The notes: generated by a model from the letters alone, not told the origin. A stretch of 64,000 bases of DNA from Paenibacillus sp. Soil787 (GCF_001429545.1 NZ_LMSP01000023.1:338339-402338), one strand, 5' to 3'. Shown: positions 14,999 through 23,648, counted from the stretch's first letter. Made by a program: numbers and translations.

Positions 14999-15460
14999 TT
15001 ATTTCGAATGGTCATATTTAAATCCCCCATAATCAATGACCACGATCTGATTATTCCGTTTTAAACGCAGGTTAGGAGTATGGGGGTCATAATACTGACC
15101 CACACCATTTGATGGAATGATGTTATTGCCCATAAATTTCTTTACTAATTTCATAAGTTGTCGTCTATATATTGGAGAATCGGGAAATTTTCGATCATAT
15201 TTTTTCATGGTTACCCAGCGATATGCCGTGTCGTAATCAATAATTTGCGCAAGATATTTTTTTATCGGTTTCAAAGATGATTTATACAGGTTTACTTCCA
15301 TTTTGTTGCATCTGATTCCTTTTTTTGATTTTGCTATCTTCAACACATACCCGTTACCTAAATCGTATACAACTCTCGTTCCCCCAGCCCCAATGTATTT
15401 CTTCCCTTTTATTTTCCTTTTCATGTACTCGTCCATTTTAATCAAGGCAGCATCCCCCAT
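14999..15460 (-). CDS. Minimal protein-kinase-fold protein, 153 residues
   Basis: The order of motifs matches a protein kinase in miniature: Gly-rich loop GAGG (24-27), VVYDLGNGYVLKIAKS with candidate ATP Lys41, Glu55 in the next helix, a catalytic-loop-like YDPHTPN with Asp125 and Asn130, and VVIDYGG with Asp143 as the DFG equivalent. Everything after the DYG motif (activation segment and large C-lobe) is absent: the protein ends 10 residues later. It therefore resembles aminoglycoside-kinase or Kdo-kinase style truncated folds. Substrate unknown. ATG at 15460 is used; Met9 or Met13 are alternatives with no better binding site. It has its own terminator. Confidence 0.65.
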   Translation of the reverse strand: MGDAALIKMDEYMKRKIKGKKYIGAGGTRVVYDLGNGYVLKIAKSKKGIRCNKMEVNLYKSSLKPIKKYLAQIIDYDTAYRWVTMKKYDRKFPDSPIYRRQLMKLVKKFMGNNIIPSNGVGQYYDPHTPNLRLKRNNQIVVIDYGGFKYDHSK

Positions 15461-15683
15461 TCAAGTAATGACATCTCAACAGAGCAATTTAGGGATATTA
15501 GTGTCAACTTATTCTATGTCGAGAACCACAACCTGATTGGACATTCAAAATAAATGGTAGAAGAGAAAAAGCCACCGACCTAATGTCAGCAGCCTCTAGT
15601 AATTGAACTCATACCTTATGAAATTGTAAACGTCAGGGTGAACCAAACTTTCAAAACTTACGTTTAGACCAAAATGGAGAGAT

Positions 15684-16451
15684 CTAATGCCCGAGCGCCA
15701 TTACCGCGATGCCGCTGCTGTTTAGCAGCGCGCGGATGTCGCGCGCGAACTCCACGGCGTGCGCACCATCGCCGTGGATACAGATCGTGTCCGCGCGCAT
15801 GCTCAGATCCTCTCCCTCTCGGGAGAGGACCTTCCCTTCGCGGACAAGCCTTACGACCTGCGCCGCAGCGTCGGCGGCGCTGGAGAGCACCGCCCCCGGC
15901 TGATCGCGGGGCGTCAGCGTGCCGTCCCGCTGGTAGCTGCGGTCCGCGAAGGCTTCGCTCGCGGTCCGCAGCCCCGCGGCGGCACCCGCCCGCAGCAGCT
16001 CGCTGCCGGGCGGGCCGAACAGCGCCAGCTCCGCGCTGACGTTGGCGGTCGCAGCCGCAATGGCCGCGGCGAGATCATGGCGCTTCGCAGCCATGTGATA
16101 GAGCGCGCCATGCGGCTTGACGTGCTGCAGGCGTCCGCCTTCGGCGTGGACGAACGCCTGCAGCGCCCCGAGCTGATACAACGTCAGCTCGTAAGCCTCG
16201 GTCGGCGTGATCGCGATCTCGCGCCGGCCGAAGCCTTGTAGATCGGGAAGGCCCGGATGGGCCCCGATCGCAACGCCTTTGCGCAAGCACAGCTGCACGG
16301 TGCTGCGCATGGTTGAGGGATCGCCTGCATGGAACCCGCAGGCGATGTTGGCTGAGCTGACGAAGTCGAGCAGCTCCTCATCCCGGCCAAGGCGATAAGC
16401 GCCGAAGCCTTCGCCCATGTCACAATTCAAGTCAATACGCAGAATTCTCAC
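15684..16451 (-). CDS. pxpA: 5-oxoprolinase subunit A (LamB/YcsF family)
   Basis: A 255-residue protein starting at GTG 16451 (GGAGAG 6 nt upstream). It shows the family opening RIDLNCDMGEGFGAYRLG and SANIACGFHAGDPSTMR near residue 35, IGAHPGLPDLQGFGRR, and HVKPHGALYHM in the middle. With PxpB and PxpC it forms the ATP-dependent enzyme that opens 5-oxoproline to glutamate. It is last in the hydrolase-pxpB-pxpC-pxpA operon. Its base composition is odd: roughly 70 percent or more G+C over much of the gene, far above every neighbour. A 195-bp purine-rich spacer separates it from pxpC. Confidence 0.92.
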   Translation of the reverse strand: MRILRIDLNCDMGEGFGAYRLGRDEELLDFVSSANIACGFHAGDPSTMRSTVQLCLRKGVAIGAHPGLPDLQGFGRREIAITPTEAYELTLYQLGALQAFVHAEGGRLQHVKPHGALYHMAAKRHDLAAAIAAATANVSAELALFGPPGSELLRAGAAAGLRTASEAFADRSYQRDGTLTPRDQPGAVLSSAADAAAQVVRLVREGKVLSREGEDLSMRADTICIHGDGAHAVEFARDIRALLNSSGIAVMALGH

Positions 16452-16647
16452 TCCCAACTCTCCAGTTCTTTCCTTCTTTATAGTCCACGGTTCCTCAGTT
16501 CTTTCCTTCATTACTTCATTCCCTGCTCTTTTCAGTCCTAAGCTCTTCATTTCCTCTGTTCTTCTATTCTTCTATTCTTCTGTTCTTCTTTCCTCAGCCC
16601 TAAGCAACTCAACTCTTTAGCACTTCATTCCTTCATTCCTTCAGTTC
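16452..16647 (-). repeat. Purine-rich low-complexity spacer between pxpC and pxpA
   Basis: The coding strand is almost all purine, with repeated GAAGAATAGAAGAACAGAAG-like units (16550-16600). It stays open in the pxpA frame for 33 codons upstream of the GTG but has no ribosome binding site there. Slippage-prone sequence; no gene. Confidence 0.6.
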
Positions 16648-17628
16648 CTAAATCCCCCCACGATCCCGTACCCAAGCCCGAACCCCAGCCTCAAGCAGCT
16701 GCAAATCCATCATCTGCAGCAAGATCTGCTCCTGGGCTTCCCGGTGGCTGACTTCCCGAAAACGAAGCTTTCCGCCTGGTTTAACCTGCGCAACTAAGGG
16801 AAGATCGGCTGTGATGACATGCGCGATACGCGGGTAGCCTCCGGTTGTTTGGCAGTCCGCCATCAGCAGGATCGGCTGACCGCTTGGGGGTACTTGAATC
16901 GTACCCTGGACGACCGCTTCAGAGATCATCTCACTCGGTACGCCATCAGATAGTTCAAGCCTCACCCCTTCCAACCGATAACCCATTCGATCGGATTGTG
17001 CGGTAACGATATAGCTTTGAGCCAGCAAGATCCGTCTGCTTACGTCTGTAAAAAAGGCGGCCTCCTTCCCTAGTACGACTCTCACCACTGGATTTTCTTC
17101 ATAATCCGGACGAATAAAGGCACTCACAGACCCAGGATGATGAAGATTACCGCCTATCACTTCTTGTTTTACCTGCATAACATCCCCCGCTTGTAATGCC
17201 CTGCCTTGGTGACCGCCTATTCCTGCACGTAAATAGGTGCTTCTGCTGCCCAACACAGGTTTCACCTCGAAACCCCCATGCACAGCTAAGTAGGCTCTGC
17301 AGCCCTTAACGGCATAATGAACATTTAGCTGGCATCCTTTGCGGATCAGAAATGGTCGCCACAATGGCACTCGAATACCATCCACATCAGCTTCCATATC
17401 AGCTCCGCATAAAGACAGCAGCATATTCTTCTTCGCTACCATGCTCGGTCCTAGCAGTGTCATTTCCAGAACAGCTGCGTCCCAATCATTCCCAACGATT
17501 ATATTGGCTGCTCTATGCGCAAAGAGGTCCATGGGGCCTGAAGTAATGACGCCATATTTCCGCTGTCCATACCGTCCCTCATCCTGCAAGGTTGATAATA
17601 ATCCCGGCTTGATGACCTCAAAGCCCAT
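16648..17628 (-). CDS. pxpC: 5-oxoprolinase subunit C (KipA-like, biotin-dependent carboxyltransferase family)
   Basis: A 326-residue protein starting MGFEVIKPGLLSTLQDEGR at ATG 17628, which has AGGGGAA just before it and overlaps the end of pxpB by 11 bp. Family features include RYGQRKYGVITSGPMDLFA (about 18-36), GFEVKPVLGSRSTYLRAG in the middle and ILLMADCQTTGGYPRIAHV late (about 255-275), the last being a conserved active-site segment. It acts with PxpB and PxpA on 5-oxoproline. Length matches the family. Confidence 0.92.
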   Translation of the reverse strand: MGFEVIKPGLLSTLQDEGRYGQRKYGVITSGPMDLFAHRAANIIVGNDWDAAVLEMTLLGPSMVAKKNMLLSLCGADMEADVDGIRVPLWRPFLIRKGCQLNVHYAVKGCRAYLAVHGGFEVKPVLGSRSTYLRAGIGGHQGRALQAGDVMQVKQEVIGGNLHHPGSVSAFIRPDYEENPVVRVVLGKEAAFFTDVSRRILLAQSYIVTAQSDRMGYRLEGVRLELSDGVPSEMISEAVVQGTIQVPPSGQPILLMADCQTTGGYPRIAHVITADLPLVAQVKPGGKLRFREVSHREAQEQILLQMMDLQLLEAGVRAWVRDRGGI

Positions 17629-18406
17629 TTCCCCTGTTCCTCTCTTCTTCATATTGAAACTGCTCAGCTGTGATGGAAACAAATCTTACTTGATCTCCTA
17701 CCTTCAGTAGAGATGGCGGATCGGATTCTGGACGAAATAAAGCCAGCGGGGTACGACCAATCAAATTCCAGCCGCCCGGCGTTTCAAAGGGGTAAATGCC
17801 TGTTTGAGCGCCTCCAATGCCTACCGAACCGACAGGTATCCTCGTCCGAGGTACCGATTTCCTTGGTGTAGCTAGCTTGTCATTCAATCCACCCAAATAA
17901 GGAAATCCAGGTGCAAAGCCAATCATATATACCGGATAGACCTGCGAGGCATGAAGGTTCACGATCTCTTTCTTGCTAACATGATGATAGGCCGCAACAT
18001 CCGCAAGATCTGGACCATAATCTTCACCATAACAAACTGGGATTTCAATGATTCGATCAGGCGCGATGTCATCATCCTCATTTTCATTTTCATAATTATC
18101 CAAGAGATGTAGTATATGTAATAAGACAATGTCAAAGGGTAGTAACGTATTCGTCCAGCTGGCACGCCCATTTTTGCGGGTGGTTCCCTTTTCTGAATAG
18201 TGGTTGTACACCTGGAAGCTGTCATAATAGATCGTGATTGTTGTATAAGCCGTTACGATTTCGATAAAACCTTCAAAACGATTATTCTCTAAATAAGCTG
18301 TTAACTGACGTACTCGATTTAGAATGGATACATCAATGTCCGCACCAAGCCTAATCACAATAGCCGAATCTCCAAGCATATGGCATTCGTAAGAGAGCTT
18401 GGTCAT
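17618..18406 (-). CDS. pxpB: 5-oxoprolinase subunit B (KipI-like)
   Basis: A 262-residue protein. The start is taken at ATG 18406, in an ATGA overlap with the hydrolase stop, which gives MTKLSYECHMLGDSAIVIRLG; the longer frame is inside the previous gene. The KipI/allophanate hydrolase subunit 1 signature is clear: IPVCYGEDYGPDL, IGFAPGFPYLGGLN, RIPVGSVGIGGAQTGIYP and ETPGGWNLIGRTPL. An unusual acidic insertion, DNYENENEDDD (about residues 103-113), lies before the conserved core. Forms the PxpBC partner complex. Confidence 0.93.
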   Translation of the reverse strand: MTKLSYECHMLGDSAIVIRLGADIDVSILNRVRQLTAYLENNRFEGFIEIVTAYTTITIYYDSFQVYNHYSEKGTTRKNGRASWTNTLLPFDIVLLHILHLLDNYENENEDDDIAPDRIIEIPVCYGEDYGPDLADVAAYHHVSKKEIVNLHASQVYPVYMIGFAPGFPYLGGLNDKLATPRKSVPRTRIPVGSVGIGGAQTGIYPFETPGGWNLIGRTPLALFRPESDPPSLLKVGDQVRFVSITAEQFQYEEERNRGNGL

Positions 18407-19203
18407 GCAAACTGTTGCTTTTTGAGCCAATTCGCACATAGTTCAGGCCAAATGTAAGCTTCCTGATGATCATCCGCTAGGCCAATACCATGATGCCCGC
18501 TCTCAAAAACGTGCAAATCAAAAGGCACTTTATTGCGGCTAAGCGCCCCTGCAAATAACAAACTGTTCTCAACGGCAACAGCTTCATCATCAGCTGTATG
18601 CCATAGAAAAGTCGGTGGCGTATGCTCTGTTACTTGTTGGTCATTGGATAGCAGCGAGACCAACTTCTCATCCGGCGTTTTTCCCAGTAAATTAACCTTC
18701 GAACCTACATGTCCAAACTCTCCGGAGAATGAAATAACGGGATAACAGAGAACCATCACATCAGGACGACTGCTTTGTCTATCGATCGGATCGACGGACT
18801 CCTGATCCCCTGCATCGTAATGTGTGCCTGCTGTAGAAGCTAGGTGTCCACCTGCTGAGAAGCCGAGAATACCAATACGGTTCGGATCGATTTGCCATTC
18901 TTCCGCATAATGCCTTACTGTTCGAATTGCCCGCTGCGCATCTTGGAGTGGAACTGGGTGTTCGTAAGGAGCTACGCGGTAATTCAAAACAAAAGCTGAA
19001 ATCCCAAGTCCATTTAACCATTTGGCAATGGGCTCTCCCTCATGAGAAGCACGCCTACCGTAGCCTCCTCCGGGACATACTATAACTGCAGAGCTCAGGC
19101 CTTCCTTAGACACAGGGTATAAAGTTAAACTCGGACATCCTTGGTTATATTCACCTATGCTAATCTTGGATGCTCCAGGCCATAATTCAATCGTTTTTAT
19201 CAT
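18403..19203 (-). CDS. Alpha/beta hydrolase (acetyl-esterase/xylan-esterase type)
   Basis: A 266-residue hydrolase. Oxyanion loop VCPGGGYGRRASHEGEP (about 40-56), nucleophile elbow GFSAGGH (about 113-119), acid residue in WHTADDEAV and His in ESGHHGIGLA. The fold matches the BD-FAE/axe-type esterases. No signal peptide, so cytoplasmic. It is first in the operon with pxpB, pxpC and pxpA, with an ATGA overlap to pxpB; hydrolysis of an ester or amide feeding 5-oxoproline use is speculation. ATG 19203 is used, though a TTG at 19209 is better spaced from GGGGG. Confidence 0.85.
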   Translation of the reverse strand: MIKTIELWPGASKISIGEYNQGCPSLTLYPVSKEGLSSAVIVCPGGGYGRRASHEGEPIAKWLNGLGISAFVLNYRVAPYEHPVPLQDAQRAIRTVRHYAEEWQIDPNRIGILGFSAGGHLASTAGTHYDAGDQESVDPIDRQSSRPDVMVLCYPVISFSGEFGHVGSKVNLLGKTPDEKLVSLLSNDQQVTEHTPPTFLWHTADDEAVAVENSLLFAGALSRNKVPFDLHVFESGHHGIGLADDHQEAYIWPELCANWLKKQQFA

Positions 19204-19306
19204 ACTCAATGTGAAACCCCCTATGTTCATTTTCGTACTAAGTTAATAATATCGAATCTCAATCAAGTAGCAAGAGTCTATTTTACAAAAAAAGGAGATG
19301 ATCTTT

Positions 19307-19627
19307 ATGATCGTAGCTACAACTGAAAACATCGCAGGCTATGAAGTCACGGAAGTGTTGGGCAGTACATTTGGGGTCGTTGTAAGAGCCAGAGGGATTG
19401 GTGGTGATATTCTTGCCTCTTTAAAAGGACTTGTTGGCGGGGAAGTCACGCAGTATACCCAGATGGTAGAAGACGGGCGTAAGCAAGCCATGGACCGATT
19501 AGTCAAAAATGCCGCAGCTATGGGCGCTGATGCTATTGTAATGATGCGTTTCGATAGCGGTGACATCGGACAAAATATGAGTGAAATCGTCGCTTATGGC
19601 ACCGCCGTCCGGACACGCAGGCTATGA
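19307..19627 (+). CDS. YbjQ family (heavy-metal-binding domain) protein
   Basis: A 106-residue protein starting MIVATTENIAGYEVTEVLG at ATG 19307 with AGGAG 9 nt upstream. The family motifs are VVVRARGIGGDILASLK and GADAIVMMRFDSGDI; members form pentameric rings. Function is not established. It overlaps the next gene by ATGA, so the two are translationally coupled. Confidence 0.9.
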   Translation: MIVATTENIAGYEVTEVLGSTFGVVVRARGIGGDILASLKGLVGGEVTQYTQMVEDGRKQAMDRLVKNAAAMGADAIVMMRFDSGDIGQNMSEIVAYGTAVRTRRL

Positions 19628-19866
19628 GTGGACTCGGTCCGATTTTGCTTATCTATGGAACATGGGTTATCGGCTTTATTATTCTCCTTCTTCTGGGCTA
19701 TTTCATCTATGATAAACGCTATAAGAACAACGGTTCAACGACGCCTAGCAAGCCTTCAAACGGCTTTGTCTCAACGTCAGAAGTGTTCATTGATCCAAAG
19801 GATGGATTCACCTATCGCGTGTATTACAATCCTAGATCAGGGGACAGGGAATATATTCGCGAATAA
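19624..19866 (+). CDS. Small single-span membrane protein
   Basis: An 80-residue protein: one N-terminal membrane helix (about 5-28, ILLIYGTWVIGFIILLLLGY) followed by a cytoplasmic, polar tail that ends in VFIDPKDGFTYRVYYNP and GDREYIRE. Coupled to the YbjQ gene by a 4-bp ATGA overlap, so a partner role is likely. Family otherwise not recognised. Confidence 0.8.
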   Translation: MSGLGPILLIYGTWVIGFIILLLLGYFIYDKRYKNNGSTTPSKPSNGFVSTSEVFIDPKDGFTYRVYYNPRSGDREYIRE

Positions 19867-19869
19867 ACA

Positions 19870-19919
19870 AAAAGCCGTACACAAGAAAGAGTCTACACGC
19901 TCTCTTATGTACGGCTTTA
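19870..19919. terminator. Bidirectional terminator
   Basis: AAAGCCGTACA and TGTACGGCTTT arms with an inner AGAG/CTCT stem lie between the convergent YbjQ pair and the 5'-nucleotidase gene. Confidence 0.75.
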
Positions 19920-19933
19920 TTTATGGCAACACT

Positions 19934-21538
19934 CTAGTCCCAGATGACTTCCCAGTTCTCGTTCACGCTAGCTTCAATAGTACCTCGCTCCATGATGTAT
20001 CCTGCCAAAAGTTCTGCTACATCCGTTGGGATATCCTTGATGACCGGTTTATCCTGGAACATCGCATAATTGCCTCCGCCTGCAGCTCGGTAATTATTCA
20101 TAACAACATCGTATGAGGCTTCAAGATCCAGTGGTTTCCCTTCATATTCCAGTTGTACGACACGCATGCCGATTGGACGGGATATATTCAATTTATAGGT
20201 AATCCCTTCCCACATATCATAGTTATAATGCGACGGCTTCGGGTCTCTAAACTTGCTGCTTACTTGAACTTCACCAGCTGATGTTAACTCAAAGTATTCT
20301 GCTGATTGCTCTAAAGCATCCTTGATGTCTTGTCCGGAAATCCGAATCACTTTCAGTGTATTGGGGTAAATGTAGTTGGAGACAATATCCCTCATTGTAA
20401 TATCCGAAGGAAATCCAGGCGATACGTTATCAAATAGCGCAGTATTGGAAATAGCTGCTCCCGAGAGCTCCATTTGAACACGATTGATGAACTCAATTAG
20501 CGCATTGTCCTTCAAGCGAATTTGCATAGGATCTTTGACGAGCATATCTCCGGACAGCTTACCAATTGGTTGGTCAAGCCACTCCTGAGTATTCGCTTCA
20601 TAAGCACTAACAAGCTCTATCAATCTACTGTCCGCTTCAACATTTGCCACAGAAAGCAGCTCCGATTTCTTGGCATCGATGCGCCATTTGCCATCTTTCT
20701 TCGAGAGCTCTAATTCAACTTTACCGAGTGTTACACCGGCAGTTCCTGGTTGAACAATGACGACACCATTGATTTCTACTCCCGCAATGCTTCGGTGTTG
20801 ATGCCCTGTAAGCAGTACATCTATACCTTCTACTTCCATACATAGTTGAAAGCCCTGATTTTCTCCCGTTAGAGGCTCCGTTGGCTCACCCGTCGTTAGA
20901 TGTCTTTCAAAACCGCCATGGTAGGAGACAACAACGGCATCCACTTGCTCATGCTCCTTGAGTACCTTAACCCATTTTTTAGCTGACTCCAAAGCATCTT
21001 CGAACCGTAGACCCTCGATATGATCGGGATTTTCCCAATTCGGAATATAGGGAGTTGTCAATCCTAGAATGCCAATGCGAACGCCGTCCGGTAACTCTTT
21101 AATCAAATATGGCTTTCCTAGGAACGGTTCTCCGCTCTCCGCATCCACAATGTTGGCACATAACCAAGGAAACTTGGATTCCTGAACCGCTTTTCGCAGC
21201 ACACGAAGTCCATAGTTAAATTCATGATTGCCAATAACGGCCGCATCATAATCCATATAGTTCAGACCAAGAACCATTGGATCTATCGGCTCGTTATTCA
21301 ATCTAGCATGATGATACGCAAGTGGCGTTCCTTGAATCAGATCCCCATTATCGATCACAACAACATGAGCTTCTCTCTTACGTTCGGCGGCAATCAGCGC
21401 AGCCACTTTGGATAGACCCACATCGTTAGGTTGATTGTTTGCATAGTGAATAGGCAGCATATTTCCATGCAGATCACTTGTTTCTAATATAGTTACTCTA
21501 CTTTTCTCAAGCTTGCTAGATTGAGTCAAATTACTCAC
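19934..21538 (-). CDS. Bifunctional metallophosphatase/5'-nucleotidase
   Basis: A 534-residue two-domain phosphoesterase. The N-terminal calcineurin-like domain (about 14-260) has the metal ligands in ETSDLHGN, DNGDLIQGTP, IGNHEFNYG, YHGGFE and LTGHQHRS. The C-terminal 5'-nucleotidase domain (about 320-510) has NTALFDNVSPGFP and YRAAGGGNYAMF for base stacking. There is no signal peptide, unlike the exported members, so it probably acts inside the cell like YunD. The start is GTG 21538. It is divergent from phnD, sharing the intergenic Pho-box-like array, which suggests phosphate-starvation control. Confidence 0.92.
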   Translation of the reverse strand: MSNLTQSSKLEKSRVTILETSDLHGNMLPIHYANNQPNDVGLSKVAALIAAERKREAHVVVIDNGDLIQGTPLAYHHARLNNEPIDPMVLGLNYMDYDAAVIGNHEFNYGLRVLRKAVQESKFPWLCANIVDAESGEPFLGKPYLIKELPDGVRIGILGLTTPYIPNWENPDHIEGLRFEDALESAKKWVKVLKEHEQVDAVVVSYHGGFERHLTTGEPTEPLTGENQGFQLCMEVEGIDVLLTGHQHRSIAGVEINGVVIVQPGTAGVTLGKVELELSKKDGKWRIDAKKSELLSVANVEADSRLIELVSAYEANTQEWLDQPIGKLSGDMLVKDPMQIRLKDNALIEFINRVQMELSGAAISNTALFDNVSPGFPSDITMRDIVSNYIYPNTLKVIRISGQDIKDALEQSAEYFELTSAGEVQVSSKFRDPKPSHYNYDMWEGITYKLNISRPIGMRVVQLEYEGKPLDLEASYDVVMNNYRAAGGGNYAMFQDKPVIKDIPTDVAELLAGYIMERGTIEASVNENWEVIWD

Positions 21539-21573
21539 TCCAAGATGTTATTTTGTGACGCCACACATACCAA

Positions 21574-21611
21574 TTGTCATAGGTTAACAAATACTTCACA
21601 CTATCTTCCAT
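21574..21611 (+). promoter_or_regulatory. Pho-box-like PhoP binding array upstream of phnD
   Basis: TTGTCA, TTAACA (21584), TTCACA (21595) and TTCCAT (21606) are direct repeats with an 11-bp period in the last three. This matches the B. subtilis PhoP box (repeated TT[A/C/T]ACA every ~11 bp). A GATAAT/TATATT -10 region follows at 21612-21632. Confidence 0.65.
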
Positions 21612-21678
21612 ATATTATATGATAATGTTATAGTACATCATAGATAAAAGTAAACAATTAGACGGAGGTCAAAAAAAG

Positions 21679-22647
21679 ATGATGAAAAAATTTACTGTCA
21701 TTAGTTTGTCCATGATCGTTGCTGCAGGTGTTCTTGCAGGCTGTGCTAAAAAAGAGGAAACAGCTCCTGCTGCATCCGCATCTGCGAAAGCTTCCGCTAC
21801 ACCAGCTGCAGCTGCAGGCTTCGTTCCTAAAGAGCTTAAAGTACAGTTCGTTCCTTCCCAAAATGCAGAAACGCTTGAAGCAAAAGCAAAGCCGCTTGAG
21901 AAACTATTAGGAGACAAACTGGGCATCCCAGTTAAGGTTTCCGTTTCAACAGATTATAACGTTGTTATCGAAGCAATGGCCTCCAAACAAGTGGATGTTG
22001 GCTTTTTGCCTCCAAGTAACTACGTTGTTGCTCATGACACTCGCAAAGCAGCAGACCTGCTTTTACAAGCAACGCGCTTAGGCGTTGACGATGCAACAGG
22101 CCAACCAACGAAGGATTTAGTTGATTTCTATAAATCAGAAATTCTAGTTAAAGCAGATTCCCCAATCAAATCAGTTGCTGATCTGAAAGGCAAGAAAATG
22201 GGCTGGCAAGGTGTTACATCCGCTGCTGGCTACACTTACCCAGGATTCGTACTGAAAAAAGCTGGCGTAGATCCAGTTAAAGATGTAACTGGCGTTCCAT
22301 TCCAAGGCCATGATAAAGCAGTTATCGCTCTTCTTAACGGTCAAGTTGACGCTGTAGGCGTATTCCAAGACATTCGTACAACTATGTTGAAAGATTACCC
22401 AGATGTATTCAAACAAACTCGCGTGCTTAGCTACTCTGACAAAATTCCAAATGATACAATTGCTGTTCGTCCCGATATGGATGCAGCATGGAAAAAGAAA
22501 ATCCAAGACGCATTCATTGCTATTGGTAACGACCCAGAAGGTCAAAAAGTCATTTTCGATGTTTACTCACACAAAGGCTATGTAGTTTCTGATGATGCCA
22601 AATTTAACATCGTTCGTGATGTTAACAAAGAAATGGGCTTGAAATAA
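21679..22647 (+). CDS. phnD: Phosphate/phosphonate ABC transporter substrate-binding lipoprotein
   Basis: A 322-residue PhnD-family lipoprotein: signal peptide with lipobox LAGC (Cys22), Ala-rich linker, then LKVQFVPSQNAETLEAKAKP, GFLPPSNYVVAH and KGKKMGWQGVTSAAGYTYPG, which line the ligand pocket. It should bind phosphonate or phosphite and deliver it to the PhnC-PhnE transporter. That transporter is encoded 1 kb downstream but on the opposite strand, with a terminator and other DNA between. GGAGG lies 10 nt before the ATG. The Pho-box-like array upstream suggests induction under phosphate limitation. Confidence 0.92.
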   Translation: MMKKFTVISLSMIVAAGVLAGCAKKEETAPAASASAKASATPAAAAGFVPKELKVQFVPSQNAETLEAKAKPLEKLLGDKLGIPVKVSVSTDYNVVIEAMASKQVDVGFLPPSNYVVAHDTRKAADLLLQATRLGVDDATGQPTKDLVDFYKSEILVKADSPIKSVADLKGKKMGWQGVTSAAGYTYPGFVLKKAGVDPVKDVTGVPFQGHDKAVIALLNGQVDAVGVFQDIRTTMLKDYPDVFKQTRVLSYSDKIPNDTIAVRPDMDAAWKKKIQDAFIAIGNDPEGQKVIFDVYSHKGYVVSDDAKFNIVRDVNKEMGLK

Positions 22648-22666
22648 GCTTAGCTCCCTGGAAATG

Positions 22667-22712
22667 AAAATACCTCTACATGATCTTTTTGAATCATGTA
22701 GAGGTATTTTTT
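22667..22712 (+). terminator. Terminator after phnD
   Basis: AATACCTCTACATGAT pairs with ATCATGTAGAGGTATT around an 8-nt loop and is followed by T-run. Confidence 0.9.
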
Positions 22713-22836
22713 ACATTCTACACCGAACCTCCCTTGCATACTATGAATGTGGCACGTCCGCGTAAATTTTTTTTTACTTTTGCATGACAAACGTTTACCT
22801 GGACCTGTCATATATCATAGTGAGGTGAAAAATTGA

Positions 22837-23085
22837 ATGTTCGAAATGCTTATTAGCTGCAAAAAAGAAGTCTCTATCCGGTGCGATAAAGACGAGATAA
22901 GGGGGGTTATTACGAACTACTATCCTGCTTTTCGACTTTTGAAATTGAATAACGTCTTGATTCCTATAGAGCTGATCGAACAAATTGAAGTATTAGAACC
23001 GGTCTTGGATTCATTCACCCAATCAAAGACACATCGTGGAAATAGATCACTTCGCTTGGTTGCCCTAGGAAGGCACTACAGCTAA
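22837..23085 (+). CDS. Small unknown protein, 82 residues
   Basis: ATG at 22837 is preceded by GTGAGGTG about 10 nt upstream. The first 50 residues (MFEMLISCKKEVSIRCDKDE, then a VITNYYPAFRLLKLNN segment and IPIELIEQIEVLEP) have the alternating pattern of a small beta-barrel, similar in feel to YolD-like or Sm-like domains. The basic tail after residue 60 is low in structure. No neighbour context; moderate belief that it is real. Confidence 0.5.
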   Translation: MFEMLISCKKEVSIRCDKDEIRGVITNYYPAFRLLKLNNVLIPIELIEQIEVLEPVLDSFTQSKTHRGNRSLRLVALGRHYS

Positions 23086-23604
23086 TGATTAAATAGAGAT
23101 CTCCCCTTAAGGAAGTTTTATTTTGTAGTTTGTACAACAATCTATACGTCGGTAGAGCCTGAGAAGCTGAAAATCGACTTCTCAGTAGTCAGTCCTGCGC
23201 CTGCGTGCTGTGAAAACGCGGAAACCGCGCTTAATGTGGAGCGCTCGAACAAATAAGCGCAAAAACCGCGCTTTCAGCGAGAGCTCCGCGAGCCAATGCT
23301 CGTCGGTAATGCCTGAGAAGCCGAAAATCGACTTCTCAGTAGTCAGTCCCGCGCCTGTGTGCTTTGAAAGCGCGGAAACCGCGCTTAATGTGGAGCGCTC
23401 GAACAAATAAGCGCGAAAACCGCGCTTTCGGCGAGAGCTCCGCGAGCTAATGCACCTATATCGTTGTAAAAATCTTCCTCCGAACTGTCTTTTCCACGAT
23501 CCGCGAAATCCGAAAAACAGCCATCCTTTTATACCCTTAAACAAACAAACTGTACTGCCCTAGTTGGGCCAACCTATATAAAAAGCCCCCATTTGCAAAC
23601 AAAT
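23086..23604. repeat. Two 154-bp tandem direct repeats
   Basis: Units 23147-23300 and 23301-23454 are about 93-95 percent identical by eye and equal in length. Each contains CTGAGAAG - 11 nt - CTTCTCAG, then GCGCGGAAACCGCGC-like and AGCGC/GCGCT hairpins. The first six-frame stretches are not protein-like. No insertion-element ends. Probably a structured non-coding repeat. Confidence 0.85.
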
Positions 23605-23648
23605 AAGCCTCCAAAACCACTAAGAAAGCTGGAATTGGAGGCTTTTTT
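23605..23648 (+). terminator. Terminator-like hairpin between convergent units
   Basis: AAGCCTCCAA pairs with TTGGAGGCTT and is followed by T-run on the plus strand; it also lies just past the phnE stop on the minus strand. Confidence 0.75.

Noticed and set aside
15674..16241. Long open frames on the strand opposite pxpA
   Set aside because: High G+C makes long chance open frames; the pxpA frame has clear family motifs and a good start.
23147..23454. CRISPR-like repeat
   Set aside because: Only two 154-bp units with no spacer alternation and no cas genes.
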